Source: CAYPPG01 sp964412555 (GTDB lineage: Bacteria; Hinthialibacterota; Hinthialibacteria; Hinthialibacterales; Hinthialibacteraceae). Taken from it: DNA of 62,718 nt. The position numbers and the translations under genes are program-made. Below are positions 57,244-62,718 of the stretch, in pieces; position 1 is the stretch's first letter; each line of letters starts with the position of its first letter. The stretch lies in contig CAYPPG010000049.1 of the NCBI GenBank assembly GCA_964412555.1, positions 1-62,718 on the forward strand, given 5' to 3'. The notes beneath the pieces are model-generated. The model ran no database searches and was not told where the DNA came from. It saw nothing but the letters and a program-made list of their open reading frames with translations.

Positions 57244-57492
57244 CTACATGGTAAGTTGGGGGGGGGAGGCGGTCAAGTCTATTTGTAAACCCTGCCGGCT
57301 CATTCCGATCTCATCAGCCAGAGTGGATACGCCTTTCACACGGGCAAGAACACGCAAAGAAGTGAGTAAAACAGCCGAATTACCATCTAAGGCGTATTCA
57401 TCAAATATCTCCGATAGATACGCGTCCATCTCTTCCGGGTGATCCCGAAAGTATTGTGCTTCGATTTCATCAAGTGTCGGATATTGTCTCAT
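57244..57492 (-). CDS. HigA-like antitoxin, C-terminally truncated
   Basis: 82 residues from the ATG at 57492, which follows AAGGAAAA. The part before the truncation fits addiction-module antidote proteins: YFRDHPEEMDAYLSEIFDEY, then AVLLTSLRVLARVKGVSTLA and EIGMSRQGLQ, the helix-turn-helix. After GLQ the usual KALS...GNP helix is replaced by IDLTASPP with a nine-base C tract (57258-57266) and a stop. About 20 residues of the family C-terminus are missing. It overlaps the end of the toxin frame by about 23 bp, as in higBA operons. Since its partner is broken as well, the module looks decayed. Confidence 0.7.
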   Translation of the reverse strand: MRQYPTLDEIEAQYFRDHPEEMDAYLSEIFDEYALDGNSAVLLTSLRVLARVKGVSTLADEIGMSRQGLQIDLTASPPQLTM

Positions 57493-57838
57493 ATCTCTGA
57501 TTTTCCTTATAATCAACCCAACATTCAACAGCACGGGCTATGTCTTTTTTCTGTGTTTTCTTATAACCGCCAACGAGTAGAACGACTAGTGTATCTCCAT
57601 CCTAGGCAAAATAAATGCGATATCCCGGTCCAAAATCAAAACGCAGTTCCAATACCCCTTCTTGTCCGGTCAATTTTTTCCAATCTCCATAATTCCCTTG
57701 CTCTACGTGGCGCAGCCGGCGAAGAATTCGCCGCCTGGTTTGTGCATCTTTTAGAGCGTAGAGCCAATCTTTAACGGGAACCTTATCGTTTTTATCCTTG
57801 TAGAAAATAACTTTCTTCGATCGTGCGGCACCGGCCAC
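57470..57838 (-). pseudogene. RelE/HigB-type toxin gene with in-frame TAG
   Basis: The first 78 codons give the killer-protein pattern: VIFYKDKNDKVPVKDWLYAL, RRRILRRLRHVEQGNYGDWK and LRFDFGPGYRIYFA, then TAG at 57602-57604. The same frame continues with the family's end: DGDTLVVLLVGGYKKTQKKD, then IARAVECWVDYKENQRYE, to TGA at 57470-57472. Intact relatives have a non-stop residue (often Gln, Lys or Gly) at the TAG. A single nonsense change therefore removes the C-terminal strand and helix needed for RNase activity. The overlap with the antitoxin start shows the original higBA arrangement. Confidence 0.8.
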
Positions 57839-57968
57839 TTATGGAATCCTTTACAATTGATTGTAACTCTGCAAACTATAGTTGGCAACCACTTGAAATG
57901 CAAGTTCCCTGAATAGGCTCAAGTTACGGTGACGCAGCCCATGAGGGATAATGCTTACAATCTCAAGG

Positions 57969-58076
57969 GTGCCAAGGGTACATTTTCCGTACCCTTGATG
58001 TTATAAGATAGAGTATCATGTCTCCGTCAGTTCGTGGGGGATTCGTCAAGGGAGTTAAACTATACACCCTTGGCAC
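57969..58076. repeat. MITE-like 108-bp repeat, copy 1
   Basis: Ends are inverted: GTGCCAAGGGTAC at the left and ACACCCTTGGCAC at the right. A second, near-identical copy is at 61452-61558 in the same orientation, on the other side of the large secreted protein gene. Inside are a hairpin (AAGGGTAC...GTACCCTT) and the shared ATCATGTCTCCGTCAG. The rest of the 505-bp gap has poly-T/poly-G runs near 58154-58170 and no gene. Confidence 0.85.
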
Positions 58077-58306
58077 CCGCTAATAGGCGGAATTATTCCT
58101 TACCAAACCATCGTCACTGCTCAATAAAGTCCGGTAGCGGACGCATACGGCGGTTTTTTTTGGGGGGGGGGAAGGTTGTGTGGACGAGAAAATCCTGCTT
58201 TATTGCGGAAATGGGATTCTGTTTTCTCCTTTATTGGAATTTACCCGTTAATATAGTCTGGATAGTTTCTGAATTGAATCATTTCGGGGAGATGGGCAGA
58301 AAATTC

Positions 58307-58312
58307 TATAAT
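58307..58312 (+). promoter_or_regulatory. Candidate -10 box (TATAAT) of the large secreted protein gene
   Basis: A perfect TATAAT, 31 bp before the ATG at 58344. No good -35 box stands 16-18 bp upstream, so an activator or an extended element may be needed. Confidence 0.4.
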
Positions 58313-58343
58313 GATAATTTAAATTCGAATGAGAGGGGAAAAT

Positions 58344-59438
58344 ATGATGCATTACTTCTATTTCTTTACACTTTTTCTCATCGCATTGCAGGGATTCGCA
58401 CAAAGCAGCAGTACGGACTATCGGCCGGGTGAGGTGGATCCGATAGATTCACCGAAACAGCGGCTCTTGATGGGGGATGATGAAGTATGGGCAATTTTTG
58501 GAATCGGAGACCACAGAAAAGTTCATGCTGTATTCGCCGATCCGAAAAATGAGAGTCTGAAGGAATGGGAGACGGAGGAATTCGATCTTCCCCACAATCA
58601 TGAAATTATTATTGGTGGTGGACATACCTACAGCCCCTCATCGATTCCAAAAGTCCAAAGTTTGGCGAGCGGTTATATTTTTATTTTGGATAATGATGAT
58701 GACAAACCGTACCAACAAATTGTTCGCGGTCATTACATCACCGAGCACAAAGTGGCCATCGATGTCTACGATCCTTTTTTAGACGATGACAAGAAGCTGA
58801 TTGCGCGGACTACCCTCGAATTGGATGAGGATCCACATCCCAGCGAATCCCGTTATTATGATGATATTAAAATCCAATGCGCTGATCTGGACAACGAGAA
58901 ATTGGAGGATGGGGAATTGCATGATGAAATCATCGTGGCTCGAGTTTGGGAACATGAACATGAAGAATTTCGCGTTCGGATTTCTGTGCTGCAGTGGAGC
59001 GATGAAATCGATCCCCACACGCAACAGCACAAAATTAAAGAAATCGCGTCTCAGGATTTTTCGTATATGTTGGTGCAGGATTTTGATTTGGAAGTCGGTG
59101 ATTTTGATGGGGATGGAAAAGCGGATATCGCGATTATTGCCGATGATCGGCTGGACGGATTTTTTTGGATACGCTATTTATGGTTGGAAGACGGGCAACT
59201 GCAGCATGGGAGTCAGAGAGAAATGATGTGGTGGCCGCAGGAATTTTCGAGCGCCGCCGGTGATGTGAATCATGACGGCATTGATGAATTGATCGTGTTT
59301 TCCAACGGAGAATTTCTTTTCTTCACGGCCGGGAAAGGCAACAATATTCGGGATGGGAAGAGACCGGTGAAAGTCGGCCAGTGTCGATTCCATTGGATTG
59401 GCAGGATTGGGATGGGGAATGGGATATCATCAATGTGA
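58344..59438 (+). CDS. N-terminal part of a large secreted FG-GAP protein (frameshifted)
   Basis: The ATG at 58344 follows GAGAGGGGAA; the frame opens 15 bp earlier. A signal peptide (HYFYFFTLFLIALQGFAQ) is followed by about 340 residues of acidic beta-rich sequence. It includes FG-GAP-like blades: DFDLEVGDFDGDGKADIAII and GDVNHDGIDELIVFSNGEF. The reading frame leaves the protein pattern after VKVGQ near 59380 and ends at 59438 with unrelated sequence. One extra base there joins it to the next entry (VGQ+VSIPLDWQDWDGEW) for about 1031 residues in total. It starts after a MITE-like repeat and a clear -10 box. Confidence 0.8.
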   Translation: MMHYFYFFTLFLIALQGFAQSSSTDYRPGEVDPIDSPKQRLLMGDDEVWAIFGIGDHRKVHAVFADPKNESLKEWETEEFDLPHNHEIIIGGGHTYSPSSIPKVQSLASGYIFILDNDDDKPYQQIVRGHYITEHKVAIDVYDPFLDDDKKLIARTTLELDEDPHPSESRYYDDIKIQCADLDNEKLEDGELHDEIIVARVWEHEHEEFRVRISVLQWSDEIDPHTQQHKIKEIASQDFSYMLVQDFDLEVGDFDGDGKADIAIIADDRLDGFFWIRYLWLEDGQLQHGSQREMMWWPQEFSSAAGDVNHDGIDELIVFSNGEFLFFTAGKGNNIRDGKRPVKVGQCRFHWIGRIGMGNGISSM

Positions 59439-61438
59439 ATGCCTATCCTGAATTTTATGTGGAAATGAAGGATGAAAATGAAACGGAGCAGGAAAGCGAA
59501 AGCCACGAAACCAGTGATTGGTCTATTGGTGGAAGCGCCGAATTCGACGTGGAGGTGAAAGCCGGCGTGGAGGTCGGCGATTTGGCCGAAGCGGAATTGT
59601 CGATCGGATCGAAAACATCGTTGTCGTACAACTATGATCGACATTCCGATGAATGGGAGTATGAAAAACATACGCGTCAAACATCGTTTTCCTCACAAAC
59701 CAATTACAACGATGTGCTCTATTACCAATATCAATTATTCGATATCTGGCGTTATCCGGTTTACAACATGCGAACCCGGGATGAAGACAAACCGTACGCA
59801 ATTATGGAATACATCATCCCCGGTCCGCTTGAAAAAAATTATGGCGGAGATAAACATCCCTGGTATCAGCCGTTCCACCAGAATCACAATCTTCTGACCT
59901 ATCCGCCGAAAGACGATTCGTTTCCGTCCGATGTGGGAGAATTTACTTTTCCGAACAATGCGGGAAAAGGAACGACAGTGAAACTTTTATTGAATGAAGA
60001 AGCGGTTTATCATTTGAATGGGAATTCCACGACATTATCTCTCAATTGGACGGAGGAAAGCGGCGGCGGCTCTGAACGAACATGGAATCATACCTTATCG
60101 GAAAGTGAGGAGATCAAAATCGGTTATACCAAGAAGGTTCTTGGGAAAGAAACCGAAGTGGGAGCGCGATTTACCTTTCACAATTCCAACACGTGGGGCG
60201 GGAAGACAGTCAACAAAAACAAATCGTCAAAAACCAAAGGCTTTTCAATCGTCAAGCCAACAGGTCATTTCACAACGGATTGGGAATTTGCGTTTAAGCC
60301 GGCTGTATATTTCAGTTCGCATGGCGGTATGATGAGAGTTTCGCATGCCGTTGATTTTGATGCTTCCCGCAATGAAGGAATCAACTGGGATCGTTATTAC
60401 GGTCTCCGACCCGATCCCGCATTGAATCTGCCGTACAAATTTGATCATCACAAAAGCGAATCGCATGAATATGATGTGTGGGAATTGATTGAAAGTACGG
60501 ATCGCATGAGAATGGGCGGGTTTTTTATGGAATATGAAGATCTCAATCCCATTACCGGCCAACATGATGTCATCGCCGCTGGTCCTAAAGATGGAGATCG
60601 AGTGCGTTTGACGGCTCGAATTTATAATTTAAGTTTTAAAGATGTCGCTCCGTTTAAAGTGGCTTTTCAGTATGTCCTCATCGACAGCGCCTTGAAAGAA
60701 GAAGTCGGCGAACGAATCCCTATCGATGTTTATCAACTTGGCTCGACCATGCGCCCGTTGGAAATTCGTCCAGTGACCGTGGTTTGGGATACGACCGGTT
60801 TGAGTAATCCGATCGATCCCGAAACGGGTGCGGTCAATCAGAATTTGCATTATCGTTTTTATGTCATTGTCGATCCGCTCAATGAAATCGACAATGAAGT
60901 TCATGAATGGAGTAGTGAAAACGGCGACATTTTGATTCACGGCAATAATGAAGGCTACTGGCCGCAAGGCAATAATGGGGTGCGTGTGTATCCGAAGCAG
61001 GACAATCAAACCAAAACGCGTCTCAAAATCCAAACCGTTCCCGAACCGCATGAAGTCCATTTGCATGAGGAATCCGTCGCGATCAAAACGGAATCTGGCC
61101 TTCAAACCGTTAGTCCCGTTCATATCCAATACAACAAATCTTACTGGCTACGCGCTCACATTCAATCCAATTTCCCCGTTCGAGATATCAAACACATCGT
61201 GTTTCATGAAGGACATCCGCATGAAAATGGAAAAGTCATCGGTTCGGAAATCGCGTACGGTCTCGTCGGCGACGATTATGTTTGGATGGATTGGCGCCCG
61301 GACGCACCGGGCATTTACGAACTTTGGGTACAAATTTTGGAAGATTCCACCGATCCCGAACCTGGCAATCATATAGACCATCTTGTAGTCATTGTGGAGG
61401 GGGACGATACGAATATCGAGAAGTGGGAAGAACATTGA
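59381..61438 (+). CDS. C-terminal part of the same large secreted protein, beta-rich with CARDB-like end
   Basis: 685 codons in the +1 frame relative to the preceding entry; the ATG-less opening VSIPLDWQDWDGEWDI continues the blade pattern, so it is not an independent gene. The central 330 residues alternate polar and hydrophobic residues (AEFDVEVKAGVEVGDLAEA, ELSIGSKTSLSYNYDR, RTWNHTLSESEEIKIGYTKK, GARFTFHNSNTWGGKT). This resembles the amphipathic strands of aerolysin-like pore-forming proteins, a resemblance only. The last third is an adhesin or CARDB-like Ig module (FKVAFQYVLIDSALKEEVGE, HYRFYVIVDPLNEIDNEV). A MITE-like repeat follows 14 bp after its stop. Confidence 0.75.
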   Translation: MSIPLDWQDWDGEWDIINVNAYPEFYVEMKDENETEQESESHETSDWSIGGSAEFDVEVKAGVEVGDLAEAELSIGSKTSLSYNYDRHSDEWEYEKHTRQTSFSSQTNYNDVLYYQYQLFDIWRYPVYNMRTRDEDKPYAIMEYIIPGPLEKNYGGDKHPWYQPFHQNHNLLTYPPKDDSFPSDVGEFTFPNNAGKGTTVKLLLNEEAVYHLNGNSTTLSLNWTEESGGGSERTWNHTLSESEEIKIGYTKKVLGKETEVGARFTFHNSNTWGGKTVNKNKSSKTKGFSIVKPTGHFTTDWEFAFKPAVYFSSHGGMMRVSHAVDFDASRNEGINWDRYYGLRPDPALNLPYKFDHHKSESHEYDVWELIESTDRMRMGGFFMEYEDLNPITGQHDVIAAGPKDGDRVRLTARIYNLSFKDVAPFKVAFQYVLIDSALKEEVGERIPIDVYQLGSTMRPLEIRPVTVVWDTTGLSNPIDPETGAVNQNLHYRFYVIVDPLNEIDNEVHEWSSENGDILIHGNNEGYWPQGNNGVRVYPKQDNQTKTRLKIQTVPEPHEVHLHEESVAIKTESGLQTVSPVHIQYNKSYWLRAHIQSNFPVRDIKHIVFHEGHPHENGKVIGSEIAYGLVGDDYVWMDWRPDAPGIYELWVQILEDSTDPEPGNHIDHLVVIVEGDDTNIEKWEEH

Positions 61439-61451
61439 AATTAAAAATACC

Positions 61452-61558
61452 TGCCAAGGGTACATTTTCCGTACCCTTGCGGTCAACAGATAAGGTATCA
61501 TGTTTCCGCCAGTACGGGGGGAATCCGTCAAGGGTGTTGTACTACACACCCTTGGCAC
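61452..61558. repeat. MITE-like 107-bp repeat, copy 2
   Basis: Begins TGCCAAGGGTACATTTTCCG and ends ACACCCTTGGCAC. It is a near copy of 57969-58076 and lies 14 bp after the stop of the secreted protein gene. Confidence 0.85.
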
Positions 61559-61634
61559 TTGCTCAAAAATCCGCGATCTCATTCGATCATCACATCAATT
61601 TGACATTGTACCAATACTTTGATACACTGCCAAT

Positions 61635-62033
61635 ATGACCAATCAACATCGAGAAATCATCGCCTATCAGGGACCGTCCTTTACTATTGAGTGGTACTGC
61701 AATGAGCGCGGCAACAGTACGGCACTTGATTACTATCGCAGTTTGCCGGCCGAACGCCGGCGCAAGGTGCTTGCCTTGTTCAGACACATGGGTGATAGGG
61801 GCAAAATTTTTGATAAAACCAAGTTCCGGCACGAAGGTGATCAAGTGTACGCGTTCAAGCCCCAGAAGGACCGGTTTTTGTGTTTTTTCTTCTCGGGCAG
61901 AAAAATCATCATTACCAACGCCTTTGAGAAGAAAGCAGATAAATTGCCCAAACGGGAAAAAGAAAAGGCGCTGGCGTGTCGCGCCAATTACGAGCAGCGT
62001 GTTCGCGAGAATACCTATTATGAAAACTTCTAA
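61635..62033 (+). CDS. RelE/ParE-family (Gp49-like) toxin of a toxin-antitoxin pair
   Basis: 132 residues. The Gp49/HigB-2 pattern is clear: FTIEWYCNERGNSTALDYYRSL, then RKVLALFRHMGDRG and FDKTKFRHEGDQVYAFKPQK, then RFLCFFFSGRKIIITNAFEK and KLPKREKEKALACRANYEQR. These proteins are ribosome-dependent or free mRNA endonucleases that stop growth when the antitoxin is lost. The toxin comes first and overlaps the antitoxin start by 14 bp, the HigBA order. Unlike the pair at 57.5 kb, it appears intact. The ribosome site is weak. Confidence 0.85.
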   Translation: MTNQHREIIAYQGPSFTIEWYCNERGNSTALDYYRSLPAERRRKVLALFRHMGDRGKIFDKTKFRHEGDQVYAFKPQKDRFLCFFFSGRKIIITNAFEKKADKLPKREKEKALACRANYEQRVRENTYYENF

Positions 62034-62349
62034 ACGCAAACCTATCAAACAAACTACCAAACCACAATCAACGTATGAACGGATAATGATGGATCCGGAG
62101 TTCAGAGAGCAATTTGAAATTGAGTATCAGGAGTTTGCGCTTTCCGAAATCATTTTGCAACTCATGGAAGAAGAGAAACTATCCGTGCGGGAACTGGCCA
62201 AAGCGGCCGAGGTATCACCGACCGTGATTCAGGACATCCGCTCCGGTAACCGCACGAATATTACGCTTGCCAACCTCTCTAAAATTCTCAAAGCCCTGGG
62301 CAGCCGCATCTCGATTCAAATTGGCGAGGAGTATGTGCCTTTAACATGA
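62020..62349 (+). CDS. XRE-family antitoxin
   Basis: 109 residues from the ATG at 62020, inside the end of the toxin gene; an upstream extension in this frame runs through the toxin and is rejected. After a basic N-terminus (KTSKRKPIKQTTKPQ) comes a helical stretch (MMDPEFREQFEIEYQEF). Then a Cro/CI helix-turn-helix: KLSVRELAKAAEVSPTVIQD, IRSGNRTNITLANLSKILKALG. It should neutralise the toxin and repress the operon by binding upstream of 61635. No operator palindrome was found there beyond the MITE-like end. Confidence 0.85.
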   Translation: MKTSKRKPIKQTTKPQSTYERIMMDPEFREQFEIEYQEFALSEIILQLMEEEKLSVRELAKAAEVSPTVIQDIRSGNRTNITLANLSKILKALGSRISIQIGEEYVPLT

Positions 62350-62367
62350 AAGGAGAAGGATGAAAAA

Positions 62368-62670
62368 ATGTCTTCGCATGTGGGCGAGTTTCAGGAACTG
62401 GGCTTAAAAATAAACTGCCAGCTGGCAGATGGCCTCATGGATGCAACCTTTGACATATTTATTGATGATTTCATTGACCAGATTGAAAAGCACAACTTGC
62501 TTTTCGGCGGCGGTGGCAACCGAACCAGCTGGGGCGGCTTCATCACTTCAGCCAAACCTCGCGGATCAACCACCGAAGCAGATCAGGCTTGCATAAAAGA
62601 GTGGTTGTCTTCCCGGCCGGAAGTTGTTGAGGTTTCTGTTGGGCCGCTGGTGGACGCGTGGAAATTATAA
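62368..62670 (+). CDS. YggL-like 50S ribosome-binding protein (DUF469)
   Basis: 100 residues. Matches the YggL pattern: HVGEFQELGLKINCQLADGL at the N-terminus, FIDDFIDQIEKHNLLFGGGG in the middle, and WLSSRPEVVEVSVGPLVDAW at the end. YggL binds the large ribosomal subunit. An AAAAAA run sits in the start region: AGGAGAAGG precedes ATGAAAAAATGTCTTCGC in another frame, where relatives have a basic MKKRLRKK-type start, so a frameshift at the beginning is possible. ATG at 62368 still has a site about 11 bp upstream. It is probably co-transcribed with the toxin-antitoxin pair (18 bp gap). A transposon-like end starts 1 bp after its stop. Confidence 0.83.
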   Translation: MSSHVGEFQELGLKINCQLADGLMDATFDIFIDDFIDQIEKHNLLFGGGGNRTSWGGFITSAKPRGSTTEADQACIKEWLSSRPEVVEVSVGPLVDAWKL

Positions 62671-62718
62671 TGTACCCCAAAATTTGGACAGGCATTTAAG
62701 GTGGGAAACCTCGAAGCC
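62671..62718. mobile_element. Probable left terminus of an insertion sequence, cut by the window edge
   Basis: Begins TGTACCCCAAAATTTGGACA, with the TGT start and the CCAAAA...TTGGACA words typical of IS3-family (IS150-like) terminal inverted repeats, then TTTAAGGTGG as a possible start of the transposase leader. Only 48 bp are visible, so the other end and any transposase are unseen. Confidence 0.5.

Overview
The window looks like a chromosomal segment of an uncultured Gram-negative bacterium. An LpxH-type lipid A enzyme implies an outer membrane. Three FTLIELL pseudopilins, very large membrane glycosyltransferases fused to beta-propellers, secreted FG-GAP and DUF5060/DUF4038 proteins, a Tat-exported Gfo/Idh/MocA oxidoreductase and many short palindromic repeats are typical of candidate phyla such as Sumerlaeota, Hydrogenedentota or Omnitrophota. 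That placement is an inference from gene style; no marker phylogeny could be run. I see no rRNA, tRNA, CRISPR array or prophage block.

Layout. 1-2.6 kb: a pseudopilin with a strong sigma-54 promoter beside a sigma-54 AAA+ activator whose frame is broken by one TGA. 2.8-20.7 kb: mixed housekeeping and secreted genes (SRAP, lpxH, a galactokinase-like GHMP kinase, an RpoD-family sigma factor, hisS, a serine-hydrolase lipoprotein, Gfo/Idh/MocA, a DUF5703-type glycosidase, htpG). 21-29 kb: secreted and carbohydrate-active proteins, including a promoter-led FG-GAP/hypothetical/DUF4038 operon. 29-38 kb: two convergent giant membrane proteins joining a glycosyltransferase-type membrane domain to a beta-propeller in opposite orders. 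38-57 kb, almost all on the minus strand: an expanded PpiD/SurA-type chaperone, a DUF5060 glycosidase, two glycosyltransferases, purC, galT, a secreted protein, two pseudopilins, a GAF/HD-GYP protein and glnD. 57-62.7 kb: a decayed higBA-like pair, a large secreted protein split by a frameshift and bracketed by two copies of a 108-bp MITE-like repeat, an intact RelE/XRE pair, a YggL-like gene, and what looks like an IS terminus at the right edge.

Themes. Secretion and surface biology dominate: pseudopilins, an envelope foldase, lipid A synthesis, membrane glycosyltransferases and polysaccharide-degrading enzymes. Two sigma-54 promoter candidates, one before the pilin and one before the RpoD-family sigma factor, suggest a sigma-54 layer above surface functions. 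At least six reading frames are broken by a single event; some may be assembly errors and some real decay, and raw reads would decide.
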